64,000 nt of DNA, from NCBI RefSeq assembly GCF_002086115.1, contig NZ_MVHJ01000009.1:62001-126000 (forward strand), read 5' to 3'. Made by a program: the position numbers and the translations under genes. The notes below the pieces were generated by a model. That model did no database searches. It saw nothing but the letters and a program-made list of their open reading frames with translations, and was not told the origin of the DNA. Source of the stretch: Mycolicibacterium bacteremicum. Lineage in GTDB: Bacteria; Actinomycetota; Actinomycetes; Mycobacteriales; Mycobacteriaceae. Position 1 is the first letter of the stretch. Every line of letters begins with the position of its first letter. Below are positions 10,459-18,328 of the stretch, piece after piece.

Positions 10459-11784
10459 ATGGGTGTGCTCGACGCGTTCCTGTCGACCTGGTCCGATGCG
10501 CGCAACACCTTCGGTAGTGGGGTACCGCAGGGCGGCGAGCGGTTCGACCAGAGTGCGACCCTGACGCGATTGGCCGATCAGCTCACCTCGGCGGCACCCG
10601 GCGCCCGCTGGACCGGAACCGCCGCGACCGCCTACGACGCCGTCAACACCGAACACCGCCGGGTGATCGGTGAACTGGCGGGCCTGGACCGTCGGCTCAG
10701 GGAACAGATCGACATGTCCGCGCAGGTGGTCAGCGCCGGGCGTACCCGACTGGACGGCATCCGCACCTGGGTCACCGATGCCGCGGCGTCGGTGCCGAAC
10801 AATGCCGCCGGAGAGCGCATGCTGCTGCCGATCGTCGCGAAGGGCGTCGGTGAGGTCGCCGATGTCGTGGCCCGCTCCAACAGCGATCTGAACACCATCG
10901 GCGCGGCCATCCGCAAACTCGGCGCGGAGTACGTCGCCCTGGGCGACCAGAAATTCGGCGTCGACCCGGGCGGGGGCCGACCGCCCGAGCCCGAACCCGC
11001 GAACCCCTACGAGCAGGCCCTGCGCGATGCCGGTCTGCTGACCGGCCCGCCGCCGGAAGGGCTGTACAAGGAATGGCTGGACAATGCCCAACGGCAGGGT
11101 GTCCCGCCCGAGACCATCGTCGACATCGCGCGCACGCACAACATCACCCCGTCGAGCTTCGATGTGCTCAAGGACATGCCGCGGGCGAAGGATCCGGACG
11201 GTAAGACCTTCTTCCAACTGCCCAAGGGAACCTCCGGCGAAGACGCCCGCAAGGCGGTGGTGATGACCTACATCTTCAACGCGGGCACCGACTACGGCGA
11301 GGGCACCCCGAACGACTTCACGCCCGAGCCGTACTCCGCGCAGGAGGTGCAGCGCATCATCGACCGGCAGGCCGCCAATTCCTGGACCTACGACGAGGAC
11401 GTGCCGTTCATCCTGAACGCCGACGGGGCCCTGATGACGACGCCGAACGGCATGTTGATGGGTATGGGCGGCAACTGGGTTCAGGACCAGTTCAGCTGGA
11501 AGGGTGGCACCGCGTGGGGCGACATCTTCATGGAGAACATCGATCACGGGCACAACCCGACCGAGCAGCTCACCCAGATCATCGAATCGGGCCGGTCGTG
11601 GAACGTCGGCGAGGACGGTGTGCCCAAGGCCGGCTCGCTGGACCTCGACCGGTTGCTGCACCACGAGGAGATGCACTCCCGCCAGTGGGCGGACAAGGGT
11701 TATCTCGGCATGCTGTGGGCGGCGATGACCGATTCCGACGGCATCGAGAAGGAGGCCGGCCTCGGCGATGGGGGTTACCGGTGA
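10459..11784 (+). CDS. EspA/EspE-like type VII secretion protein with a putative HExxH domain
   Basis: A 441-residue protein with no signal peptide. Residues 20-110 resemble the EspA/EspE N-terminal helical hairpin: a WTG motif (Trp51) in the turn followed by a long helix (HRRVIGELAGLDRRLREQID). Residues 170-185 are a Pro/Glu linker. The remaining 255 residues are a separate globular domain with an HEEMH motif at 402-406 (context LLHHEEMHSRQWADKGY), which fits the HExxH zinc-peptidase signature. No ESX genes lie nearby, so export would depend on an apparatus elsewhere. The stop overlaps the next ATG by one base; a lipoprotein and a membrane protein follow in the same operon. From memory, the M. 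tuberculosis Rv0029/Rv2082/Rv3899c group has comparable N-termini. Catalytic activity is an inference. Confidence 0.72.
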   Translation: MGVLDAFLSTWSDARNTFGSGVPQGGERFDQSATLTRLADQLTSAAPGARWTGTAATAYDAVNTEHRRVIGELAGLDRRLREQIDMSAQVVSAGRTRLDGIRTWVTDAAASVPNNAAGERMLLPIVAKGVGEVADVVARSNSDLNTIGAAIRKLGAEYVALGDQKFGVDPGGGRPPEPEPANPYEQALRDAGLLTGPPPEGLYKEWLDNAQRQGVPPETIVDIARTHNITPSSFDVLKDMPRAKDPDGKTFFQLPKGTSGEDARKAVVMTYIFNAGTDYGEGTPNDFTPEPYSAQEVQRIIDRQAANSWTYDEDVPFILNADGALMTTPNGMLMGMGGNWVQDQFSWKGGTAWGDIFMENIDHGHNPTEQLTQIIESGRSWNVGEDGVPKAGSLDLDRLLHHEEMHSRQWADKGYLGMLWAAMTDSDGIEKEAGLGDGGYR

Positions 11785-12308
11785 TGATTCGGTCGGTGGC
11801 GCTGTCGGTCACGGCCGGGCTGCTGCTCACAGGATGCTCGGTCATTGGTGATGATCCCGAGGTCGCCTCACTGCCACCGGTTTTCGGCGCACGGGTGACC
11901 GACGGTCGGTTGCAGTTGTCCACCGGTACGCCGTGCACCAATGTCTCCCGGGTGGTCGTGACCTTCACACCGGGCACGGCCAGGCTCATTCTCTCGGCGC
12001 CGCAGGGTGTTTCGACCGGCGTGGAAACCCTGACCATCGGCGGGCCGTATCCGGGTCTGGACGTCGTGGAAGCACCACCGGAGAGTTTCGACTGGCGGAC
12101 CGAACGGGAGGTGTTGATGACCGTCGACGCCGATCCCGCCGGCGCCGGGGCGACCCCCACGGGCATCTCCGACATCATCGACGGATCCGACGCGAATCCC
12201 GACAGTTTCTACTACGCGGGCATCGGGTGGCTGGATCCGGCGGAGGTGGCCGAGCGAAACGGTCGATCGCTGCTGACCGCGTGCACGCCCGATCCGGGCA
12301 GTCCGTGA
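11784..12308 (+). CDS. Putative lipoprotein, operon partner of the EspA/EspE-like protein
   Basis: A 174-residue protein with a classic lipoprotein signal: MIRSVALSVTAGLLLTGCSV with lipobox LLTGC, Cys18. The mature part is beta-rich with no recognised domain. The ATG overlaps the upstream TGA, and an in-frame GTG at 11781 is an alternative. The downstream gene starts inside its stop codon, so all three genes look translationally coupled. Being surface-anchored next to a candidate secreted enzyme, it might protect the producer or act as a receptor; this is a guess from order alone. Confidence 0.8.
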   Translation: MIRSVALSVTAGLLLTGCSVIGDDPEVASLPPVFGARVTDGRLQLSTGTPCTNVSRVVVTFTPGTARLILSAPQGVSTGVETLTIGGPYPGLDVVEAPPESFDWRTEREVLMTVDADPAGAGATPTGISDIIDGSDANPDSFYYAGIGWLDPAEVAERNGRSLLTACTPDPGSP

Positions 12309-12601
12309 GCGCTGAGATCGGGCGGGTGGTCGCCGGCCTCCTCGGCGCGACCGCCGGATTGCTGTGGGTGCTGTGCCTGTATCTCGTCGCCCGATCCGGG
12401 TTCACCGGCGATCCGGCGATCGATCCCCACGGTTATGCGCTGATGTTCGGCACCGTCGTCGGCCTGCTCGCCGGACTGCTGTTCGCGGTGGTGCTTCCGG
12501 CCGCTTTCCCGGCCGGAACGCGTCGGCGTGCGTCCCGGGTGTGCGTGGGCGGCTACCTGGCGGTGACGATCGGGCTGTACACCGCGCTGTATCTGCACTG
12601 A
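12305..12601 (+). CDS. Small integral membrane protein, third gene of the EspA/EspE-like operon
   Basis: A 98-residue protein starting at GTG 12305, overlapping the lipoprotein stop (GTGA). Three hydrophobic segments can be seen by eye: around residues 8-30 (VVAGLLGATAGLLWVLCLYL), 45-68 (MFGTVVGLLAGLLFAVVLPA) and 80-98. The basic loop PAGTRRRASR lies between the last two. No family was recognised. The tight coupling to the secreted-protein-like gene and the lipoprotein suggests one functional unit. Confidence 0.75.
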   Translation: MSAEIGRVVAGLLGATAGLLWVLCLYLVARSGFTGDPAIDPHGYALMFGTVVGLLAGLLFAVVLPAAFPAGTRRRASRVCVGGYLAVTIGLYTALYLH

Positions 12602-12642
12602 TGGGCGTTTGCCCGGCGCCCGTTGCGGGCAAATGACACCGC

Positions 12643-13101
12643 ATGGTCGATGTTCGCAATTCGGGTCTGCTCGCCACGTCGATGAAGTACTTCGCCAAGG
12701 CGCACGTATGGGCGTATCAGCGGACCGGCGGACTGCTCGGCGCCCGCCTGCTCTGGCTGCCGGCGGCATTGATCACCACCACCGGGCGGCGCAGCGGCAA
12801 GCAGCGGACGACGGCCACGCTGTGCCTGCGCGACGGTGACCGCATCGTGCTGCCCGCCTCGTTCGGCGGCCGTGATCACGACCCGGCGTGGTATCTGAAC
12901 ATCAAGGACGATCCGGCTGTCCAGGTGCAGTTCGGCTCCGAGGAGCGCGACATGACCGCCAGAGATGCCACGCCCGATGAACGGAACCGCTACTGGCCCA
13001 AGCTGACCCGGATGTATCCGCCCTACCGCGGATACCGCGAGGCCGCAGACCGGGTCATCCCGCTGGTGGTCTGCGAACCGCGCCGACCCGCGACGAACTA
13101 G
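12643..13101 (+). CDS. Second Ddn-like F420-dependent nitroreductase family protein
   Basis: A 152-residue paralogue of the 2058-2537 product. It keeps LITTTGRRSGKQRTT, DPAWYLNIKDDP and the C-terminal IPLVVCEP, all signatures of the deazaflavin-dependent nitroreductase family, but differs strongly in the N-terminal helix (MKYFAKAHVWAYQRTGG). It probably binds F420 and reduces or oxidises an unknown substrate. It ends just before the converging SDR gene, overlapping it by four bases. Two family members 10 kb apart on either side of an accessory block may reflect duplication or separate acquisition; the sequences are too different for a recent copy. Confidence 0.87.
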   Translation: MVDVRNSGLLATSMKYFAKAHVWAYQRTGGLLGARLLWLPAALITTTGRRSGKQRTTATLCLRDGDRIVLPASFGGRDHDPAWYLNIKDDPAVQVQFGSEERDMTARDATPDERNRYWPKLTRMYPPYRGYREAADRVIPLVVCEPRRPATN

Positions 13102-14003
13102 GCGCCGAACACCGGCAGCGGCGTGCGCGACTTGGCCAGCAGGTCGCTGACCACCGGACCGAGCTCGGCCGGGTCCCAGCGGGCGCCCTTGTCGATCTCT
13201 CCGCCACGGGCCCAGCCCTCGGCGACCCGGATGATGCCGCCCTCGACCTCGAACACCTTGCCGGTGACCCCACGCGATTCCACGCTGCCCAACCAGACGA
13301 CCAGCGGGGAGACATTCTCCGGGGCCATCGCGTCGAAATCGGCCTCCTGGGTAGCCATCATGTCCGCGAACACCGTCTCGGTCATCCGGGTGCGCGCCGA
13401 CGGGGCGATCGCGTTGACGGTGACGCCGATCCGCCCCATCTCGGCGGCCGCGACCAGGGTCAGCGCGGCGATGCCCGCCTTGGCGGCGCTGTAGGTGGCC
13501 TGTCCGACACTGCCCTGCAGACCGGCACCGGAAGAGGTGTTGATGATGCGGGCGTCGACGGCCTCGCCTGCCTTGGACTTCGCGCGCCAGTAGGCTCCGG
13601 CATGCTTCATGGTGGCGAAGTGGCCCTTGAGATGAACCGCGGTGACGGCATCGAACTCGTCTTCGGTGGCGTTGACGAACATCCGGTCGCGCACGATGCC
13701 GGCATTGTTGACCAGCACGTCCAGCGTGCCGAAGTTGTCGATGGCGGTCTGGATGAGTCCCTCGGCCTGTGCCCAGTCCGCGACGTTGGCCCCGCTGGTG
13801 ACCGCTTCGCCGCCGGCAGCGACGATCTCGTCGACCACGCCCTGGGCGGCGCTACCTCCGCCGGCCGGTGAGCCGTCGAGGCCGACACCGATATCGTTGA
13901 CCACGACCCGCGCGCCTTCCGCGGCGAAGGCCAGCGCATGCGCCCGGCCGATCCCGCCGCCGGCGCCCGTCACGATGACTACCCGGCCGTCGAGCAAACC
14001 CAT
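13098..14003 (-). CDS. Short-chain dehydrogenase/reductase, Rv3548c orthologue
   Basis: A 301-residue SDR (Rv3548c is about 304). The cofactor motif VTGAGGGIGRAHALAFAAEG, the NNAG motif (LVNNAGIVRDRMF) and the catalytic Ser...Tyr-x3-Lys (TSSGAGLQG, then YSAAKAG) are intact. It is the second gene of a KstR2-controlled operon with the Rv3549c-like gene, twelve bases downstream. The length and ending resemble 3-hydroxyacyl-CoA dehydrogenase-type SDRs. Its exact step in sterol C/D ring or side-chain breakdown is not settled. Confidence 0.9.
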   Translation of the reverse strand: MGLLDGRVVIVTGAGGGIGRAHALAFAAEGARVVVNDIGVGLDGSPAGGGSAAQGVVDEIVAAGGEAVTSGANVADWAQAEGLIQTAIDNFGTLDVLVNNAGIVRDRMFVNATEDEFDAVTAVHLKGHFATMKHAGAYWRAKSKAGEAVDARIINTSSGAGLQGSVGQATYSAAKAGIAALTLVAAAEMGRIGVTVNAIAPSARTRMTETVFADMMATQEADFDAMAPENVSPLVVWLGSVESRGVTGKVFEVEGGIIRVAEGWARGGEIDKGARWDPAELGPVVSDLLAKSRTPLPVFGA

Positions 14004-14015
14004 TGATGTGTCTCC

Positions 14016-14789
14016 TTATTTGATGTCAGCTGTGGTGGTCGACAGATAGTGCGGTGGCTCGCCACCCCCGTGCACCGCCAATGCGGCGCCACTGATGTAG
14101 GACGCCGCCGGGGAGGCGAGAAATGCGGTGGCCCAACCGATGTCGGTGGGCTTGGCCAACCGGCCCAGCGGGACGTTGCGAGAGATGGCCGCGATGGAGT
14201 CGGCGTCGCCGTAGAACAGCTCGGACTGCTCGGTCTCGACCATGCCGACGACGACGGAGTTCACCCGGACCTTGGGCGCCCACTCGACGGCCAGCGTGGC
14301 GGTGAGGTTGTCGATGCCGGCCTTGGCCGCGCCATAGGCCGCGGTGCCCGGCGTCGGCCGGTGCCCGCTGACGCTGGAGATGTTGATGATGCTGCCGCCA
14401 CCGTCCTGGGTCTGCATGACCGCGTTGGCGTGGGTGGACACCGACAGCGCGCCGATCAGGTTGAGTTCGATGATCTTGGTGCTGAACTTCGCGGAGGCGT
14501 CGGCGGCCGGCACATAGGGCGATCCGCCGGCGTTGTTGACGACCACATCGATGCGGCCGTGCTCGGCCACCACGGTCTCGATCAGCCCGCGCACGGCATC
14601 GTCATCGCGGATGTCGCAGGAGTGGAACTCATAGGGCGATCCATCCACCGGCCGGCGCGCGCAGGTGATGACGGTGGCGCCCTGACCGGCGAAGACAGCG
14701 CTGATGCCGGCGCCGACACCGCGCACCCCGCCGGTCACCAGGACCACCCGGCCATCCAGTTGCAGATTGATTCCGACCGCATCCGTCAC
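14016..14789 (-). CDS. Short-chain dehydrogenase/reductase, Rv3549c orthologue
   Basis: A 257-residue SDR starting at GTG 14789. The GxxxGxG motif (VTGGVRGVGAGIS), NNAG and the catalytic SSVSGHRPTPGTAAYGAAK (Ser and Tyr-x3-Lys) are present. The start is chosen because a -10-like TACGCT lies six bases upstream on this strand, directly beside the KstR2 box at 14805-14818. Divergent from echA20, exactly as Rv3549c/Rv3550. It is expected to be repressed by KstR2 until HIP-CoA accumulates; the precise substrate is not known. Confidence 0.9.
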   Translation of the reverse strand: MTDAVGINLQLDGRVVLVTGGVRGVGAGISAVFAGQGATVITCARRPVDGSPYEFHSCDIRDDDAVRGLIETVVAEHGRIDVVVNNAGGSPYVPAADASAKFSTKIIELNLIGALSVSTHANAVMQTQDGGGSIINISSVSGHRPTPGTAAYGAAKAGIDNLTATLAVEWAPKVRVNSVVVGMVETEQSELFYGDADSIAAISRNVPLGRLAKPTDIGWATAFLASPAASYISGAALAVHGGGEPPHYLSTTTADIK

Positions 14790-14804
14790 TGTGCTAGCGT
14801 ACCA

Positions 14805-14818
14805 AGCAAGTGCTTGCT
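14805..14818. promoter_or_regulatory. KstR2 operator, shared by the SDR operon and the echA20-ipdABC operon
   Basis: AGCAAGTGCTTGCT is a perfect palindrome fitting ANCAAGNNCTTGNT. It lies between divergent start codons at 14789 and 14846. On the minus strand a -10-like TACGCT (complement of 14796-14801) abuts it. KstR2 releases this type of site when it binds HIP-CoA (established in M. tuberculosis and M. smegmatis). Confidence 0.9.
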
Positions 14819-14845
14819 TAGGTAGCGACCCCGTTCAGGAGACTG

Positions 14846-15601
14846 ATGACGATCACCACCACCACAGTCGAACCGGGCATCGTCTCGGTGACCGTGAATT
14901 ACCCGCCGGTCAACGCGATCCCCTCGCGCGGCTGGTTCGAACTCGGCGACGCGATCACCGCGGCGGGCCGCGACCGCAGCACCCACGTGGTGATCCTGCG
15001 GGCCGAGGGCCGCGGGTTCAACGCCGGGGTGGACATCAAGGAGATGCAGAACACCGAAGGCTTCACCGCCCTGATCGACGCCAATCGCGGGTGCTACCAC
15101 GCGTTCCGGGCCGTCTACGAGTGCGAGGTCCCGGTCATCGCCGCGGTCAACGGGTTCTGCGTCGGCGGCGGTATCGGACTGGTCGGCAACGCCGATGTCA
15201 TCGTCGCCTCCGATGACGCCAAGTTCGGCCTGCCCGAGGTGGAACGCGGTGCACTGGGCGCGGCCACCCATCTGTCCCGGCTGGTGCCCCAGCATCTGAT
15301 GCGCCGGCTGTTCTTCACCGCCGCAACCGTTCCCGCCGAAACCCTGCACCACTTCGGCTCGGTGCACGAGGTGGTGCCGCGGGCCGACCTCGACGAGGCC
15401 GCACTACGGGTGGCCCGCGATATCGCCACCAAGGACACCCGCGTGATCCGCGCGGCCAAGGAGGCGCTGAACTTCATCGACGTGCAGCCCGTCAACGCCC
15501 GCTACCGGATGGAGCAGGGCTTCACCTTCGAACTCAACCTGGCAGGCGTGTCCGACGAACACCGCGACGCGTTCGCCGGCACCGAGAAGGGGTCGAAGTA
15601 G
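14846..15601 (+). CDS. echA20: EchA20, crotonase-fold ring D hydrolase
   Basis: A 251-residue crotonase (M. tuberculosis EchA20 about 247). EchA20 hydrolyses ring D of the C/D-ring CoA intermediate (HIEC-CoA) to give COCHEA-CoA. Crotonase features are visible: the oxyanion-hole segments GRGFNAGVDIKEM and CVGGGIGLVGNADV, and a helical C-terminus. A CAGGAG ribosome binding site stands before ATG 14846. It is the first gene of a tight operon with ipdA, ipdB and ipdC (2-, -1- and 2-base junctions), under the KstR2 box at 14805. Confidence 0.94.
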   Translation: MTITTTTVEPGIVSVTVNYPPVNAIPSRGWFELGDAITAAGRDRSTHVVILRAEGRGFNAGVDIKEMQNTEGFTALIDANRGCYHAFRAVYECEVPVIAAVNGFCVGGGIGLVGNADVIVASDDAKFGLPEVERGALGAATHLSRLVPQHLMRRLFFTAATVPAETLHHFGSVHEVVPRADLDEAALRVARDIATKDTRVIRAAKEALNFIDVQPVNARYRMEQGFTFELNLAGVSDEHRDAFAGTEKGSK

Positions 15602-15603
15602 CT

Positions 15604-16476
15604 ATGGCAGACAAGAGGACAACGCTTGATGAGGCCGTCGCCTCGATCGAGAGCGGCATGACCATCGGCATCGGCGGATGGGGTTCGCGGCGCAAGCCCA
15701 TGGCATTCGTCCGCGCACTGCTGCGTACCGATGTCAAGGATCTGACCGTTGTCACCTACGGCGGACCGGACCTCGGCCTGCTGTGCTCGGCGGACAAGGT
15801 CAAGCGGGTCTACTACGGCTTCGTCTCCCTGGACTCGCCGCCGTTCTACGACCCGTGGTTCGCCAAGGCCCGCACCTCCGGTGCCATCGAGGCCCGTGAG
15901 ATGGACGAGGGCATGCTGCGTTGCGGTCTGCAGGCCGCCGCCCAGCGACTGCCGTTCCTGCCGATCCGGGCCGGGCTGGGCAGCGATGTCCGCGCCTTCT
16001 GGGGCGACGAGCTCAAGACCGTGAAATCGCCGTACGACGACCAGGAGCTGATCGCGATGCCGGCGCTCGAACTGGACGCGGCGTTCGTGCACATGAACCT
16101 CGGCGACGAGCGCGGCAACGCGGCCTACACCGGTATCGACCCGTACTTCGACGATCTGTTCCTGATGTCGGCACAGCGGCGCTTCCTGTCGGTGGAGAAG
16201 GTGGTGTCCACCGAAGAGCTCAACAAATCCGTTGTGCCCCAGCAGCTGCTGATCAACCGGATGATGGTCGACACCGTCGTCGAGGCGCCGGGCGGCGCAC
16301 ACTTCACGACCAACGAGCCCGACCACAAACGTGACGAGAAGTTCCAGCGGCACTACGCCGAAGCCGCCGGCTCACCGGAGACCTGGGCCGAGTTCGAAAA
16401 GACCTATCTGTCCGGTAGCGAGGCCGATTACCAGGCCGCCGTACGCGCTTTCGCCGAAGCTCAGGAGAAGAAGTGA
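15604..16476 (+). CDS. ipdA: IpdA, alpha subunit of COCHEA-CoA hydrolase
   Basis: A 290-residue class I CoA-transferase-fold subunit. IpdAB opens the last steroid ring by a retro-Claisen-type hydrolysis of COCHEA-CoA, although the fold is that of a CoA transferase. The glycine-rich N-terminus (MTIGIGGWGSRRKPMAF) is typical of the alpha subunit. Two bases separate it from echA20, and its TGA overlaps the ipdB ATG by one base. Length and order match Rv3551. Confidence 0.94.
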   Translation: MADKRTTLDEAVASIESGMTIGIGGWGSRRKPMAFVRALLRTDVKDLTVVTYGGPDLGLLCSADKVKRVYYGFVSLDSPPFYDPWFAKARTSGAIEAREMDEGMLRCGLQAAAQRLPFLPIRAGLGSDVRAFWGDELKTVKSPYDDQELIAMPALELDAAFVHMNLGDERGNAAYTGIDPYFDDLFLMSAQRRFLSVEKVVSTEELNKSVVPQQLLINRMMVDTVVEAPGGAHFTTNEPDHKRDEKFQRHYAEAAGSPETWAEFEKTYLSGSEADYQAAVRAFAEAQEKK

Positions 16477-17222
16477 TGTCCGTGACCCGTGCCGAGGTGT
16501 GCGCCGTCGCGTGCGCCGAGTTGTTCCGTGACGCCGGCGAGATCATGGTCTCCCCGATGACGACCATCGTGTCGGTCGGGGCCCGGCTGGCCCGGCTGAC
16601 CTTCTCCCCCGACATCGTGCTCACCGACGGTGAGGCGCGCATCATCGCCGACACCCCGGCCATCGGCGCGGCGGCGGCCATCGAGGGCTGGATGCCGTTC
16701 AACCGGGTATTCGAGACCCTGTCCTGGGGTAGGCGCCACGTGGTGATGGGCGCCAACCAGATCGACCGCTACGGCAACCAGAACCTGTCCGCGTTCGGGC
16801 CGATCCAACACCCGACCCGGCAGATGTTCGGCGTCCGCGGCGCACCGGGCAACTCGATCAACCACGCCACCAGTTACTTCGTCGGCAATCACACCAAGCG
16901 GGTGTTCACCGATACCGTCGACATCGTGTCCGGAATCGGCTGGGACAAGATCGATCCGGCCAACCCGGCCTACCGGTTTGCCAACATCTACCGCGTGGTC
17001 AGCAACCTCGGTGTGTTCGACTTCGGCGGCCCCGACCACCAGATGCGCGCGGTCTCGCTGCACCCCGGTGTCCAGGCCGAGCAGGTCGCCGAGAACACCT
17101 CCTTCGAGGTGCACGGGCTGGCCGACGCGCCGACCACCCGGTTGCCCGATGCCGAGGAGCAACGGCTGCTGCGCGAGGTCATCGACCCGAAGGCACTGCG
17201 CGACAAAGAGGTCAAGGTCTAG
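16476..17222 (+). CDS. ipdB: IpdB, beta subunit of COCHEA-CoA hydrolase
   Basis: A 248-residue beta subunit, partner of IpdA. The ATG overlaps the ipdA TGA (TGATG) and follows the purine-rich CAGGAGAAG at a good ribosome-binding distance; an in-frame GTG one codon upstream is possible but less likely. It contains SPMTTIVSVGARLARLTFSP and the GNQNLSAFG segment seen in CoA-transferase beta chains. Orthologue of Rv3552. Confidence 0.94.
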   Translation: MSVTRAEVCAVACAELFRDAGEIMVSPMTTIVSVGARLARLTFSPDIVLTDGEARIIADTPAIGAAAAIEGWMPFNRVFETLSWGRRHVVMGANQIDRYGNQNLSAFGPIQHPTRQMFGVRGAPGNSINHATSYFVGNHTKRVFTDTVDIVSGIGWDKIDPANPAYRFANIYRVVSNLGVFDFGGPDHQMRAVSLHPGVQAEQVAENTSFEVHGLADAPTTRLPDAEEQRLLREVIDPKALRDKEVKV

Positions 17223-17224
17223 AG

Positions 17225-18298
17225 ATGGCGAAACTGGTCACGCCGCTGACCGAACTGGTCGGCATCGAGTACCCCGTGGTGCAGACCGGGATGGGCTGGG
17301 TTGCCGGTGCCCGACTGGTCGCAGCCACCTCCAATGCCGGCGGCCTGGGCATCCTGGCCTCGGCGACGATGACGCTGGCCGAACTGCAGACCGCCGTCAC
17401 CAAGGTCAAGGCCGCGACCGACAAACCGTTCGGCATCAACATCCGCGCCGACGCCGGCGACGCGAACGACCGCGTCGACCTCCTGATCCGCGAAGGGGTC
17501 AAAGTCGCCTCCTTCGCCCTGGCCCCCAAGCCGGACCTGATCGCCCGACTCAAAGACGCCGGTGTCGTGGTCATCCCGTCGGTCGGGCTCGCCAAGCACG
17601 CCAAGAAGGTCGCGAGCTGGGGCGCCGACGCGGTGATCGTGCAGGGCGGCGAGGGCGGTGGCCACACCGGACCGATCGCGACCACGCTGCTGCTGCCCTC
17701 GGTGATCGACGCCGTCGCCGACACCGGGATGCCGGTCATCGCCGCGGGCGGGTTCTTCGACGGCCGCGGACTGGCCGCTGCCTTGACCTACGGTGCGGCC
17801 GGCGTGGCCATGGGGACCCGATTCCTGCTGACCTCGGACTCGACCGTGCCCGACGCTGTCAAGCAGCGCTACCTGCAGGCCGCCCTGGATGGCACCGTGG
17901 TGTCGACCCGCGTCGACGGCATGCCGCACCGCGTGCTGCGCACCGGTCTGGTCGAGAAGCTGGAAAGCGGTTCGCCCGTGCGGGGTTTCACGGCCGCGGT
18001 GGGCAACGCACAGAAGTTCAAGAAGCTTTCCGGGATGTCCTGGAAGTCGATGGTGACCGACGGTCTGGCCATGCGGCACGGCAAGGACCTCACCTGGTCG
18101 CAGGTCATCATGGCTGCCAACACCCCGATGCTGCTCAAGGCCGGACTGGTCGAGGGCAACACCGACGCCGGGGTGCTCGCCTCCGGCCAGGTGGCCGGCA
18201 TCCTCGACGACCTGCCCTCGTGCGCCGAACTGGTGCCGCGCATCGTCGCCGACGCCATCGAGCAGCTGCGCAGGGCGGCCGGTTTCATCGTCGACTGA
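17225..18298 (+). CDS. ipdC: IpdC, FMN-dependent oxidoreductase of ring C/D degradation
   Basis: A 357-residue nitronate-monooxygenase-type TIM barrel. Flavin-binding loops are visible: QTGMGWVAGARLVAATSNAG at the N-terminus, VQGGEGGGHTG, and GTRFLLTSDS. In M. tuberculosis, IpdC (Rv3553) introduces a ring double bond into the HIC-CoA intermediate before EchA20 acts. It is the last gene of the KstR2 operon; the ferredoxin gene fdxB that follows in M. tuberculosis is absent here, so another electron partner must serve if one is needed. Confidence 0.93.
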   Translation: MAKLVTPLTELVGIEYPVVQTGMGWVAGARLVAATSNAGGLGILASATMTLAELQTAVTKVKAATDKPFGINIRADAGDANDRVDLLIREGVKVASFALAPKPDLIARLKDAGVVVIPSVGLAKHAKKVASWGADAVIVQGGEGGGHTGPIATTLLLPSVIDAVADTGMPVIAAGGFFDGRGLAAALTYGAAGVAMGTRFLLTSDSTVPDAVKQRYLQAALDGTVVSTRVDGMPHRVLRTGLVEKLESGSPVRGFTAAVGNAQKFKKLSGMSWKSMVTDGLAMRHGKDLTWSQVIMAANTPMLLKAGLVEGNTDAGVLASGQVAGILDDLPSCAELVPRIVADAIEQLRRAAGFIVD

Positions 18299-18328
18299 CC
18301 GGGTCGCTTTGCGGGTACCCGAGCCCGC

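Noticed and set aside
10459..12601. Part of a type VII secretion locus
   Set aside because: No eccA-eccE, mycP, esxA/B or PE/PPE genes lie in the window, so only a stand-alone substrate can be proposed.
12608..12633. Inverted repeat TTTGCCC-N12-GGGCAAA as a terminator after the membrane protein
   Set aside because: It lacks a T-tract and sits directly upstream of the next gene on the same strand. It could be an operator, but evidence is too weak to list.
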